From the NCBI GenBank assembly GCA_002395835.1, contig DGVD01000004.1:1-64000 (forward strand): DNA of 64,000 nt. The letters run 5' to 3'. A program made the translations under genes and the position numbers. Positions 51,778-61,410 of the stretch are shown here, one piece after another. The notes beneath the pieces were generated by a model that was not told the DNA's origin, did no database searches, and saw only the letters and a program-made list of their open reading frames with translations. The number at the start of each line of letters is the position of its first letter. The stretch's first letter is position 1. This DNA is from Bacteroidales bacterium UBA4293 (GTDB taxonomy: Bacteria; Bacteroidota; Bacteroidia; Bacteroidales; Bacteroidaceae).

Positions 51778-54700
51778 TTAGAATCTAACATTTAAACCAA
51801 AGGTGTAAGTACGTGGCAACTGTGAGGTACGGCTGCTGCGAATTTCTGGATCACTGAATTCCCAATCTGGAGCAATGAAGAATAAGTTCTGTGCAGAAAC
51901 ATAAACTTGTAAGCTACCTACACCTAGTTTTTTCATCCAGTTGCCTTTGAAATCATATGATAAATTCACATCTTGGAGACGTACAAAACCATATTTCTGG
52001 ATACCAGTGAATTTTGAAAGGTCTGCATTTGCACCCGGGTGTTTCATGTCGTGGTTTTCTTCAGTCCAGAAAGGATGATCTTCGGCATTAAGATAAGCCA
52101 TGTTTTCGTAGCTGACAAATGCATTGTTATTAGGAGCTACACCATATTTCCCACTACTGAAAGTGCCAGCGAATAAGAAGTAAAGAGAGAAATTCTTATA
52201 TGTCAATGTGTTACCCATATTCAGCATGAAACTTGGTTTGTTATAACCTAGAATAACGCGGTCGTTAGGTGTGATAATGCCATCGTTATCTTGGTCAATA
52301 TACATAGGATCACCAGGTTTAGCGCCATTGGCCTCTAAATAATTTGTATCTTCAACTTGGGCTACACGGTCGAACTGGTAGCCATAAATAGCTCCTAAGG
52401 AATGATTTAAAAACAATTCGTTAATAATATCGTCTTTGCCATCACCATATAGTTCTTTTAGGATACTGCGGCTAAGAGTGAACTGGAGATTTGTACTCCA
52501 TGTAAAATCTTTCTTGCGGATATTCATGCTGCGGATAGTAGCTTCAATTCCCCAGTTCTTAATTTTACCCATGGTAGACTGCTGAGTACTCAAGCCAGCC
52601 CCCATTACAGGAATGGTACGGTCGAATATCTGATCGGTAGTGTTAGCAAAATAGGTATCCAACTCGAAGTGGATTCTACCACCTTTCAGCAAGTCAGTTT
52701 CAACTCCAAAGTTCCAAGATGTTGTAGTTTCCCAACCTAACATAGGATTTCCTAAAGTACTGAGAGCTTGTGCAAAAATTGGACCATTTCCAAAATATGC
52801 AGTATATCCTCCAGACTTACCCATACTCATTTGGGATAGAGTACCATAAGGAGCCAATGACTGGTTACCATTCTTACCCCAAGAAGCCTTTACTTTAGTG
52901 TTGGCAGCCCAAGGAAGTGCTTTTTGGAAGAACGTTTCATTAGAAATAGTCCATGCTACACCAATAGCAGGAAATACACCCCATTTCTTATCGCTACCAA
53001 AGACTGAACTACCATCACGGCGTATAGAAGCATTGAAATGATAAGTGTCCCTGTATGAGTAGTTTACACGTCCTAGATAACCAATATTGTTGTGTAAAGA
53101 GTAAGTTATGTCAGTTATTCTTTGAGTGCCTGCGTTATTTAAACCATAATAGCTTAAGGTTGTATTTCCTAAACCAGAGAAATCAGTACCATCAACTTGA
53201 CTTCCGTCAATTTTATCAGAGTCACGAGTATAAACTGCAGTTGCACTCAAGAAATGATCTCCGAATTCTTTGGTATAAGTTAGGATGTGGTCCATAACAT
53301 AAGAAGTAGTCTTGGTATTGGCAATGTAACCATTAGCTTGGTTCAAGTGAGTGTCGAATGCATCAGTAGTATAATTATCACCATCTGCCATAGCAATATA
53401 GTATTGTTCATGATAGAAACGGCGATTCAGAGTTTGGCGGACATTGTAGTTTCCTGTGGCTTTATAGCTTAAACCTTCAATTCCTGGAATTTTTATTTCA
53501 ATTTCACCTCCTACAGTGACATTGTTGTTACGGAGTTGAGCATCAACTCCACCTTGGGATTGCCATAATGGGTTGACGTCATCAGCAGTATGTTCAGTGA
53601 TAAAACGGCGTAAAGTCTTACCATCTGGTAAATATGCTTCACCCCAAGGAGAAAAATAACGAGAGTAATAAGGGGTTACTCCGTCCATGGCTCCGGTGGC
53701 ATAGTTGAAATCAAAGCTAGTCTTAATATACTTGTTGATTTTTGCATTGAATCGTCCATTAACAGTCTTGCGGATGAAGCTGTTACCTTTAATGAAGTTC
53801 CCATTATTAGAATATGATCCACCAAAAGAGTAATCAATGTTTTCATTTGCTCCAGAAATGTTGATGGAATAATTCTGACGAACACCAGTATGAGAAACGT
53901 AATCAATCCAATCCGTTTCTTGGTTGGCTTCATAGTTTGCTTTTTCCAAGTATGTCATCCAGTTAGTGCTTCCAGCTGGCAAGCCTTGACGAGCATTGAT
54001 TAATTCGATATATTCATTGCCATCACGGAGTTTTGGTTCATAGGCAGCTTGAACCATACCTATTGAGCCTCGGAAATTGATCATTGGTTTCCCTTGGGAC
54101 CCTTTTTTAGTTGTAATCATAATTACACCATTAGCAGCTTGTGAACCATAAGCAGCCAGAGAAGTAGCATCCTTCAGTACACTCATAGATTCAACTATGT
54201 TAGGATCTATATCATTCATATTACCTTTAAAGATGACGCCATTAACAACAATTAGTGGATCAGAACCACCATCGATAGATTTCTGACCTCGAATTTGAAT
54301 ACTTGATGTTTGACCAGCGACACCGGATTGAGTCATTGTTAAACCTGGAATCATTCCACGAAGCATATCAGTAGGGCTTGTAGAAGTCAAGTTCGCAATA
54401 GGGCTATCTGAAACAGTCATAGATGCTACTGAACCTGTGAAGTTTTTACGTTTGGTAGTTCCATAACCTACGACAACAACTTCATCCAAAGTTTCATTAT
54501 CTTCTTGGAGAGTAATTTTCATGTCTCTAGTAGCTTTTACCACTTGAGTTACATAACCAATGTAGGAGAAACTTAATTCTGCTCCCAATTGTTTTACTGA
54601 GAGAGTGAAATTTCCATCAAAGTCAGTTACTGTTCCATTGGTAGTCCCAACTTCAAGAATATTGGCACCGATGATAGGTTCGCCAGAAGGATCAGCTACT

Positions 54701-54801
54701 ACACCCTTGACAGTCACCTGTCCCCAAAGTGCAGTAGAAGAACCAAGCAATATCATACAAACTAGCATGACCTGCTTCAGAAATAGATTCCGTTTGTTCA
54801 T
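51778..54801 (-). CDS. susC: SusC/RagA-family TonB-linked outer-membrane receptor
   Basis: A 1007-residue receptor with signal peptide (ends TALWGQ), a carboxypeptidase-regulatory domain (about 28-105; GVVADPSGEPIIGANILEVG), the plug with DEVVVVGYGTTKRKNFTGSV and IRGQKSIDGGSDPLIVVNGV, then the barrel ending in TYTFGLNVRF. It imports oligosaccharides captured by SusD. The pair defines this locus as a polysaccharide utilisation locus. The 28-nt gap to the GH30-like gene upstream places it in the same operon. Confidence 0.96.
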   Translation of the reverse strand: MNKRNLFLKQVMLVCMILLGSSTALWGQVTVKGVVADPSGEPIIGANILEVGTTNGTVTDFDGNFTLSVKQLGAELSFSYIGYVTQVVKATRDMKITLQEDNETLDEVVVVGYGTTKRKNFTGSVASMTVSDSPIANLTSTSPTDMLRGMIPGLTMTQSGVAGQTSSIQIRGQKSIDGGSDPLIVVNGVIFKGNMNDIDPNIVESMSVLKDATSLAAYGSQAANGVIMITTKKGSQGKPMINFRGSIGMVQAAYEPKLRDGNEYIELINARQGLPAGSTNWMTYLEKANYEANQETDWIDYVSHTGVRQNYSINISGANENIDYSFGGSYSNNGNFIKGNSFIRKTVNGRFNAKINKYIKTSFDFNYATGAMDGVTPYYSRYFSPWGEAYLPDGKTLRRFITEHTADDVNPLWQSQGGVDAQLRNNNVTVGGEIEIKIPGIEGLSYKATGNYNVRQTLNRRFYHEQYYIAMADGDNYTTDAFDTHLNQANGYIANTKTTSYVMDHILTYTKEFGDHFLSATAVYTRDSDKIDGSQVDGTDFSGLGNTTLSYYGLNNAGTQRITDITYSLHNNIGYLGRVNYSYRDTYHFNASIRRDGSSVFGSDKKWGVFPAIGVAWTISNETFFQKALPWAANTKVKASWGKNGNQSLAPYGTLSQMSMGKSGGYTAYFGNGPIFAQALSTLGNPMLGWETTTSWNFGVETDLLKGGRIHFELDTYFANTTDQIFDRTIPVMGAGLSTQQSTMGKIKNWGIEATIRSMNIRKKDFTWSTNLQFTLSRSILKELYGDGKDDIINELFLNHSLGAIYGYQFDRVAQVEDTNYLEANGAKPGDPMYIDQDNDGIITPNDRVILGYNKPSFMLNMGNTLTYKNFSLYFLFAGTFSSGKYGVAPNNNAFVSYENMAYLNAEDHPFWTEENHDMKHPGANADLSKFTGIQKYGFVRLQDVNLSYDFKGNWMKKLGVGSLQVYVSAQNLFFIAPDWEFSDPEIRSSRTSQLPRTYTFGLNVRF

Positions 54802-54828
54802 AATATATGTTTTAAGTTAGTTAATAAT

Positions 54829-55806
54829 TTAATCGATATTGATGCAAAAAGAGTTCAAGGATATAGGTGCTACTTGAAAGTTTATCTCTTTATTGTTTAC
54901 ATTTATTTTGGCTCTGTTTATTTTATTGTCCGGATTCCATATTATGAATAGAATTTTCTTATTCTCAATTTGAAAGGCCAGGATATTATTGTTTGTTTCT
55001 GTTTTCAGATAGTTTGAGGTGTGTCCTTCTAAAGACTGTAAATGTTTGAGTAATTGTTTTTTCCATTGGAAGGTTTCTGGACTATCGGCACGAGTTAGGA
55101 ACGTTCCTACATGTGGAACCCCTTTATCTAAAGCTCTTTTTAGAGTCTGCCAAGTATCTTCCATTGGATGATTTTTTGAAACATTTCTGTCAATATATAG
55201 TTCCTCTTTGCGTATGGTGCTTATTCCGCGTTCTTTCATCGCTTCCATGATTTTGCCCTCAGCAGAGTTTCCCCATTTGCATGAATTGGGTAGCAATAAA
55301 GTGTTAATAGGAATTAAATTCTTATGGTAATTGTCAATGAACTTGGTTAAATATAAAGTAAAAGCATTTTGGAATAGTTCTTCCTTGTTTTGGTTTAAAT
55401 CTAACCATGATGGGCCAGATGATGCCAGGACACAGACTTCGATGTTTGGAAAAGCATTAAGAAGATCTGTAATATAAGGTATTAAAGTATGTTTGTCTGG
55501 AGCTATGGTGAAATAGCGCATATCAAAATCGCCATCGACCTCGTCATAAAGTCCGTTTTTCATGTCCAGTAGCACACTTACACCTGAGAACTGCTGTGCA
55601 AGTTGTGCCTGCTGAACATAAAACGAACCCAAACCAAAATCTAAATCTATTATAACCTTATCAGAACTGTGTTCATGAAACTCTGCAAAGTCAACCTCTT
55701 CCCAAAGGATATCTGATGTGGTGCGATATCCTTTTATTGTATTATTTGATGTACATGCTGTGAGGCAAGCAATCAAAAAGGTGAAAAGAGGTTTAATTTG
55801 CCGCAT
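54829..55806 (-). CDS. GH30-like lipoprotein, shortened and apparently lacking catalytic residues
   Basis: A 325-residue predicted lipoprotein (lipobox CLTAC). The middle part resembles GH30 glucosylceramidase-type barrels: MRYFTIAPDKHTLIPYITDL, then VLASSGPSWLDLN at the place of the conserved SPWSPPAWMK block, and LTKFIDNYHKNLIPINTLLL where GH30 has the strand leading to QNEP. Here that strand ends in PNS (residues 173-175), so the acid/base Glu is missing; the nucleophile region is not recognisable. The last 60 residues fit the GH30 beta-domain (ILFIIWNPDNKINRAKI, ISLNSFCI). GH30 enzymes are usually about 450-500 residues. Probably a binding or scaffold protein rather than an enzyme. First gene of the PUL operon. 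Confidence 0.6.
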   Translation of the reverse strand: MRQIKPLFTFLIACLTACTSNNTIKGYRTTSDILWEEVDFAEFHEHSSDKVIIDLDFGLGSFYVQQAQLAQQFSGVSVLLDMKNGLYDEVDGDFDMRYFTIAPDKHTLIPYITDLLNAFPNIEVCVLASSGPSWLDLNQNKEELFQNAFTLYLTKFIDNYHKNLIPINTLLLPNSCKWGNSAEGKIMEAMKERGISTIRKEELYIDRNVSKNHPMEDTWQTLKRALDKGVPHVGTFLTRADSPETFQWKKQLLKHLQSLEGHTSNYLKTETNNNILAFQIENKKILFIIWNPDNKINRAKINVNNKEINFQVAPISLNSFCINID

Positions 55807-55827
55807 ATTTTAATTTCTTAACGATGG

Positions 55828-55835
55828 CAAAATTA
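55828..55835 (-). promoter_or_regulatory. -7 element of the PUL operon
   Basis: TAATTTTG on the minus strand, 22 nt before the first start codon (55806). The region for a -33 element overlaps the terminator of the regulator gene, so activation by the PUL regulator is likely needed. Confidence 0.45.
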
Positions 55836-55840
55836 TACAT

Positions 55841-55875
55841 AAAAAAATCCCCTTTACCATACAGGTAAAAGGGAT
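55841..55875 (-). terminator. terminator of the PUL regulator gene
   Basis: Minus-strand stem TCCCTTTTACC / GGTAAAGGGGA (one G-U pair) followed by TTTTTTT, about 80 nt after the regulator stop codon. It separates the regulator transcript from the PUL operon. Confidence 0.85.
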
Positions 55876-55952
55876 AAAAGGATTAATAGTAAGGTTCTAA
55901 ATTGTAAAGTTTATGATATTCAGCTTTTTAAATAGATTATACAGTAAGGAAG

Positions 55953-57713
55953 TTATGATTCTTTATCTTCCTCGCTATAATCGTCTTTAGTAGGATTTTT
56001 GCCTTTTAATTGGCGAACCCTTATAGGGAACTCTATGTCACTCTCGGTAGCACGGCTACGCATTTTCATTCTGGCATTATAAACCGTTTGAGTAGATATT
56101 CCAAGAATTTTCCCAATTTTTACACTGTTATTTATACCTAAGCGGACCAAAGCATAAATTCGCAAATCAGTGTTTAATTTTTCGCCAGAACGTAGCATAA
56201 TGCGTTCTTCCGGTCTTAGCAATCCATTAAATTGTTCTACAAAATCAGGGAATAAGTTTAGGAATACCTCATCAAAACGTTCCCATAATTCGTGGAGTTC
56301 TTCATTTTCCCGTACATCTTTACTATCAGTTAATCTAATAGCATCATCTATTTGGTTAGCTTTTAATTTCCTGTTTATAGTGAGTTTTAGCTTTTCCATT
56401 TTCCCCAAGTAGTCAGAACATGTGGCAAATAATTGACCAATATATTCTTCCTTTAGGAAATTTGCTTCGGTCAATAACATGTTAATTGAACTTAGCTCTT
56501 TGTCTTTATTTGTTAGTTCTAAATTGGAAATCCGGAGATGTTCTTCACTTGCTGCTAGTTCTTTATTGTTTCTTTCTAATTGTTTTTGAAGGGCAACTCT
56601 TTTTTTAAGATCATAAATGGTGGATAAGAATAAAATGGCAGAAATGATGATAAATGTCAAAAGCCCATAGTTCAACCATTTATTTCTATTGTTTTCTTTT
56701 GCTAATTGTTCTGATACTATATTATGGAAATCCATAATAGAATTACTAAAATCAGCCCTTCCATTATATGCATATTCGGGATGGTCAGATTGTATCTGTA
56801 TAGCGGAGTTATAGAACCTTGATGCATATTTATATTCACCTAGTCCTTTTGCAAGTGAGCCAATAGTAACTAGTTGAGGAAGGTGTCTGCTTAATTTATT
56901 GAATTTAGCAGCAGTGCTTATTGTCCAATACTTGATTTCATTATGTATATCATTATTTGCATATGCCATGGTTCCTGCACATTCGTTCATTCTAGCATAC
57001 CAAATGTTTTCTGGATCCATTTGATCTGCATAGTGCATGAGTTCATTCTGTACTTTTCTCTTTTCCTTATTATCCGTTGTGTACCATACCCTAGCATATA
57101 GATGATAAGGTGATTCAGAATCCGGTTCTAATCTTATTATTGAATCAGCATAAGCTGTTGCTTTAGAGTAAGGACTTTCTAGCTTAAATTTTATGGCATA
57201 ATTATGCCAATAGTCTAATTCTTCTATATAATAATTAAGTTTTGTCTCCTTCTGCATTAAGAATTTTTTTGCCACGTCCAGTTCTTTCCTTGTATCATCA
57301 AGTAGACCAACAGAAGTATAAGTTTGAGCTTTATATATATAACATTCAGTTTCCCAGTCTTGTCTATTCTGTTTTTTTGCTAAGTCCAGGTTCCTTTGTA
57401 TAAAATATAATGCTGAATCAGGCTCAAATTCTATATATGCTTCCGTCAACATTTTTTGGTAAAAATAAATAGCATCGAGGCTTTGGGCTGATTTACATTT
57501 TTGCTTTAGTTCTGCAACTCTGGCATCAAAGATCTTTCTGTTATATTCCTTTTGATTTAGAGTGGAATCTAGTAGAGCGAAATAGAATAAGTCTTCATTG
57601 CTTGCAGTACTTGGATTCTGTTGGCAAGAATAAAAGGAAGAAATAATTATTCCTAAGACAGAAAGAAATAGAACTTTACTATAATTATATAAGGTTAGGT
57701 CTTTGTTCTTCAT
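55953..57713 (-). CDS. membrane-anchored TPR regulator with C-terminal HTH (DUF6377 / SusR-like)
   Basis: A 586-residue protein. The N-terminus is hydrophobic and ends SSFYSCQQ, a possible lipobox or anchor. Residues about 45-330 form TPR-like helical repeats in the periplasm. A transmembrane helix spans about 345-365 (LLTFIIISAILFLSTIY), followed by a coiled coil (about 370-420) and a cytoplasmic part ending in a LuxR/sigma-like HTH (VRLGINNSVKIGKILGISTQTVYNARMKMRSR). This build matches Bacteroides regulators that sense oligosaccharide in the periplasm and switch on a PUL. It sits between the two divergent halves of the locus, which it presumably controls. Confidence 0.82.
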   Translation of the reverse strand: MKNKDLTLYNYSKVLFLSVLGIIISSFYSCQQNPSTASNEDLFYFALLDSTLNQKEYNRKIFDARVAELKQKCKSAQSLDAIYFYQKMLTEAYIEFEPDSALYFIQRNLDLAKKQNRQDWETECYIYKAQTYTSVGLLDDTRKELDVAKKFLMQKETKLNYYIEELDYWHNYAIKFKLESPYSKATAYADSIIRLEPDSESPYHLYARVWYTTDNKEKRKVQNELMHYADQMDPENIWYARMNECAGTMAYANNDIHNEIKYWTISTAAKFNKLSRHLPQLVTIGSLAKGLGEYKYASRFYNSAIQIQSDHPEYAYNGRADFSNSIMDFHNIVSEQLAKENNRNKWLNYGLLTFIIISAILFLSTIYDLKKRVALQKQLERNNKELAASEEHLRISNLELTNKDKELSSINMLLTEANFLKEEYIGQLFATCSDYLGKMEKLKLTINRKLKANQIDDAIRLTDSKDVRENEELHELWERFDEVFLNLFPDFVEQFNGLLRPEERIMLRSGEKLNTDLRIYALVRLGINNSVKIGKILGISTQTVYNARMKMRSRATESDIEFPIRVRQLKGKNPTKDDYSEEDKES

Positions 57714-57736
57714 AATATGAATTTAGGTTGTTACTG

Positions 57737-57744
57737 CAAATTTA
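57737..57744 (-). promoter_or_regulatory. -7 element of the PUL regulator gene
   Basis: TAAATTTG on the minus strand, 24 nt before the start codon. The 246-bp divergent region to 57960 is strongly AT-rich and holds this and the GH106 promoter. Confidence 0.4.
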
Positions 57745-57895
57745 AAATTTTATTTATTAATATCAAAACAAATGGAGAAAGATATTAAAGAATAAACGAA
57801 TTAATGAAGCCGGTAATCCTTACTATTTGTAGCTTTTATATTATTGAAAACCAGTGTAATATATTTTATCAAAATTACTTTAGCATTTACCTGTT

Positions 57896-57927
57896 ATTGC
57901 TGGGGAACTATTATTATTTTAACTTTA
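57896..57927 (+). promoter_or_regulatory. promoter of the GH106 gene
   Basis: ATTG (57896-57899), 20-nt spacer, TAACTTTA (57920-57927). A good AAGGA ribosome site lies directly before the ATG at 57960. Confidence 0.45.
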
Positions 57928-57959
57928 CATTCTAGAATCGTATAATAATCATATAAGGA

Positions 57960-60900
57960 ATGAAAAACAAAATTTCAAAATTATTATTGGGTAGTCTGCT
58001 TATAGCTATTCCAATGTTCGTCCAAGCTCAGTCGACGACAGAACTTAAGGAAGGTTTCAAAAATCCTCCACAATCAGCACGTACACGTGTATGGTGGCAT
58101 TGGATGAATGGTAATATTACAAAGGATGGTATAAAAAAGGATTTGCTTTGGATGCATCGGATAGGGCTGGGAGGCTTTCAAAACTTTGATGCAGGCATAG
58201 ATACTCCACCTATTGTAGAGAAACGTTTGGTATATATGGATGAAGGCTGGAAGGATGCCTTTGCCTATGCCACATTTTTAGCCGATTCACTGAATTTAGA
58301 AATGGCAATCGCTAGTGCTCCAGGTTGGAGTGCTACAGGAGGCCCTTGGGTAGCTCCAAAAGATGCCATGAAGAAATTGGTTTGGAAAACCATGGATGTA
58401 AAAGGTGGTAAAAAGGTAAAAGTTAAACTACCTGAGGGAGATAAGACGACAGGAGCTTTTCAAGATTTGTCTGCTGCAGGTCGTGGTACAGCTTCTGTAG
58501 CTGAGTATTATGAGGATATTTGTTTCATGGCTGTTAAACTTAGTCCAAGTGAATTGAGTATGGAAGACATGGGGGCTAATGTTTCAGCTTCTGGTGGAAC
58601 TTTTTCTTTGGACCAACTCACTGATGGTGTGTTAAAAGAAACGGTGTTGCTACCTAAAAATGAGAAGGGTGATTATGCTTGGATTCAATACTCATTTCCA
58701 AAAGCACAGACCATTCGAAGTATGACAGTTGATGCATCAGGGAATGCAATGGAACTGGAAAGTAGTATGGATGGGCGTAATTTTGTTAAAGTTTGTCCAG
58801 TTGTTGGTGGCCGTGGCTCGCTTGAACATGTTACGCTGGATATACCTGAAACTACTGCTCGCTATTTTCGGTTGAAAATACAGAATCCTCGTGCTATGCC
58901 TGGTATGTTTGGCCCTTCAACTCCAGCAGCCCCCGGAACCTTGATAGGTGAATGGATTCTTCATCCAGCTACTCGTGTAAATCGCGCAGAGGATAAGGCT
59001 GCATTTACTGCCGCTTCTAATCTAGCAATGAGTCCAACCCTTTCTTCTATAGGAGAGATTTTTGCTTCAACAAGTGATGTAATAGATGTAACTCAATATG
59101 TAGATAATGCCGGTAATCTTAATTGGAAAGCACCTAAAGGTAATTGGCGTATTTTTCGTTTTGGCTTTAGTTTGACTGGTAAGCAGAATCATCCTGCTCC
59201 TCCCGAGGCAACCGGGCTGGAAGTCGATAAATTGGATCCAAAAGCTTGGACTCATTACTTCCGTACCTATTTTAATATGTATAAAGAGGCAGCAAATGGG
59301 AAAATAGGTCAGCATGGTATTCAATATGTATTAACAGATAGTTATGAAGCAGAACAGGAAACTTGGACACCAGCAATGTTCCAAGAGTTCAAGAATCGAC
59401 GTGGATATGACCTTCATCCTTGGTTGCCAGTCTTAACTGGAATGGTTATTGAAAGTCCAGCTAAAAGTGATGCTTTTTTAAGAGATTGGCGTCAAACTAT
59501 AGGGGAACTGATTACTGCAAACTATGATTTGTTGTCTCAGATAGCAAAAAATGAATATGGCATGAAAGGACGTTATACCGAAAGCCATGAAGGAGGGCGT
59601 GCTTATGTGGTAGATGGTATGGATGTGAAACGTACAGCTGAGGTTCCAATGTCTGCTATGTGGGTGACAGCTCCTTGGCTTCCTATGAATTCCGATGGGA
59701 AGCCCAATAGAACTGTGTATCAAATGGATGACCATGAGTCCGCTTCAGTGGCCCATATCTATGGCCAAAATATAGCTGCTGCTGAATCAATGACAGCTCC
59801 AGGACAAGGAGGATATGCCTACAAATATCATCCTGGCAATCTTAAAGAGACTGCTGATTTGGAACTTTCTCAAGGAATAAATCGTTTTGTAATTCATGAA
59901 AGTGCTCACCAACCTGTTGACGATAAAGTACCAGGATTGGGTTTGATGGGCATTGGTCAGTGGTTTAATCGACATGATACTTGGGCAGAGCAGGCTAAAG
60001 CATGGGTGGATTATATGTCCAGGAGCTGCTATATGCTACAGCAAGGTAAAAATGTAGCTGATATATTGTTGTATTATGGTGAAGATGCAAATATCACTTC
60101 TATTTACAATGGTCGAACTCTTCCTGCTGTGCCTTTAGGTTTTCAGTACGATTTTTGTAGTCCTCATGCATTGACTCAAGTCTTAGAGGCTAAAGATGGG
60201 TTGATTCTTTCTAATTTGAGTGGGACTAGTTATAAATTACTGTGGTTAGATAAGAATGTAGAGTACATGTCACTTCCAGTTCTGCGTAAAATAGCCAAAC
60301 TGGCAAAATCAGGGGTTTTGATTGGTGGTGAAAAGCCTCAATATCCATCAGGTTTAATGGATTCTCAAGATGAATTTGATGCATTGGTGAAGGACGTTTG
60401 GGAGAGTGGTAGAAAGAATGTTACTACAGGTGTTCCCATTGAGAAAGTGCTGAAGGAAAATGGCATTGAACCTGATTTAGTAGCTCCTGAAGGAATAAAG
60501 TTTCTACATCGTACATTAGATGCGGGTGAAATTTATTGGATTAACAAACCTTCTGTGGATTATTCAAATGTAGAAGTTAGTCTTCGTGTAAAAGGTTACA
60601 AGCCAATGTTATGGCATCCAGAAACAGGTAAGATGGAAGAGGTTTCTTATCGTATAGAAGATGAACGCACTCTAGTAAATATTCCTATGGTACCTGAAGA
60701 TGCTGTATTTCTGGTATTGACAGATAAGACCTCAGAATTATCTTATAGAGTTCCTGAATTTGCAGAACGAACAATTCTTACGATAGAAACTCCATGGAAT
60801 GTTAAATTCCAGCAGGGTAGAGGAGCTCCTGATAATGTGGTGTTTAATCAACTGAGGGACTTTACTGAAAATGAAAATGATGGGATTAAGTATTTTTCTG

Positions 60901-61244
60901 GGACAGCCACTTATTCTAATACAATTAGGATAAATAAGATAGAAGGGAAACAACAGGTTCTAAAACTGGGTACGGTTAAAAATATTGCAGAAGTTTTCAT
61001 GAATGGCCAACCATTAGGAATTGTATGGAAAGAACCATTTGAAGTGGATGTCACCTCTGCATTGAAAGTTGGTGAAAATGCATTAGAGATTCGTGTAACT
61101 AATCTTTGGGTTAACAGATTAATTGGCGATATGCAGCCTGGAGCTCAAAAATATACTTATGCAGATATGCAATTTTATCAGAAAGATTCTCCATTAGAAC
61201 CATCTGGATTGATAGGCCCTGTACAATTAGTAGTTAAGGAATAA
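57960..61244 (+). CDS. alpha-L-rhamnosidase, GH106, exported
   Basis: A 1094-residue protein with signal peptide (ends MFVQAQ). The family opening ARTRVWWHWMNGNITKDGIKKDL and LGGFQNFDAG begin the catalytic barrel. A beta-sandwich (about 225-330, DASGNAMELESSMDGRNFVKV) interrupts it. YVLTDSYEAEQETWTP (Asp460, Glu463) and MKGRYTESHEGGRAYV follow as acidic motifs typical of GH106. The C-terminal jelly-roll (VFMNGQPLGIVWKEPFEV) resembles the GH2 sugar-binding fold. The length is normal for GH106. It provides a second rhamnosidase activity besides GH78, so more than one rhamnose linkage is probably attacked. Confidence 0.9.
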   Translation: MKNKISKLLLGSLLIAIPMFVQAQSTTELKEGFKNPPQSARTRVWWHWMNGNITKDGIKKDLLWMHRIGLGGFQNFDAGIDTPPIVEKRLVYMDEGWKDAFAYATFLADSLNLEMAIASAPGWSATGGPWVAPKDAMKKLVWKTMDVKGGKKVKVKLPEGDKTTGAFQDLSAAGRGTASVAEYYEDICFMAVKLSPSELSMEDMGANVSASGGTFSLDQLTDGVLKETVLLPKNEKGDYAWIQYSFPKAQTIRSMTVDASGNAMELESSMDGRNFVKVCPVVGGRGSLEHVTLDIPETTARYFRLKIQNPRAMPGMFGPSTPAAPGTLIGEWILHPATRVNRAEDKAAFTAASNLAMSPTLSSIGEIFASTSDVIDVTQYVDNAGNLNWKAPKGNWRIFRFGFSLTGKQNHPAPPEATGLEVDKLDPKAWTHYFRTYFNMYKEAANGKIGQHGIQYVLTDSYEAEQETWTPAMFQEFKNRRGYDLHPWLPVLTGMVIESPAKSDAFLRDWRQTIGELITANYDLLSQIAKNEYGMKGRYTESHEGGRAYVVDGMDVKRTAEVPMSAMWVTAPWLPMNSDGKPNRTVYQMDDHESASVAHIYGQNIAAAESMTAPGQGGYAYKYHPGNLKETADLELSQGINRFVIHESAHQPVDDKVPGLGLMGIGQWFNRHDTWAEQAKAWVDYMSRSCYMLQQGKNVADILLYYGEDANITSIYNGRTLPAVPLGFQYDFCSPHALTQVLEAKDGLILSNLSGTSYKLLWLDKNVEYMSLPVLRKIAKLAKSGVLIGGEKPQYPSGLMDSQDEFDALVKDVWESGRKNVTTGVPIEKVLKENGIEPDLVAPEGIKFLHRTLDAGEIYWINKPSVDYSNVEVSLRVKGYKPMLWHPETGKMEEVSYRIEDERTLVNIPMVPEDAVFLVLTDKTSELSYRVPEFAERTILTIETPWNVKFQQGRGAPDNVVFNQLRDFTENENDGIKYFSGTATYSNTIRINKIEGKQQVLKLGTVKNIAEVFMNGQPLGIVWKEPFEVDVTSALKVGENALEIRVTNLWVNRLIGDMQPGAQKYTYADMQFYQKDSPLEPSGLIGPVQLVVKE

Positions 61245-61261
61245 GTTTTTAAGAGAAAGTT

Positions 61262-61299
61262 AAGCCACCTTCTTGATTCTTATCAAAAGGTGGCTTTTC
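61262..61299 (+). terminator. intrinsic terminator after the GH106 gene
   Basis: A 10-bp stem AAGCCACCTT / AAGGTGGCTT with a 15-nt loop is followed by TTCT, 17 nt after the stop. The T-run is short but the stem is strong. Confidence 0.75.
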
Positions 61300-61375
61300 T
61301 AATACTATTTTTGCATTTTTTTCTTTTCCATTTTCTGAAACAAAAGTATGATTATGATGTATTGCATGATTCTAT

Positions 61376-61383
61376 TATCTTTG
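61376..61383 (+). promoter_or_regulatory. -7 element of the GH36 gene
   Basis: TATCTTTG, a full match to TAnnTTTG. It lies so close to the first in-frame ATG (61387) that transcription would begin at or after it; this favours the ATG at 61411. Confidence 0.5.
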
Positions 61384-61410
61384 TAAATGAAAATCAATAG
61401 AGATGAAATC

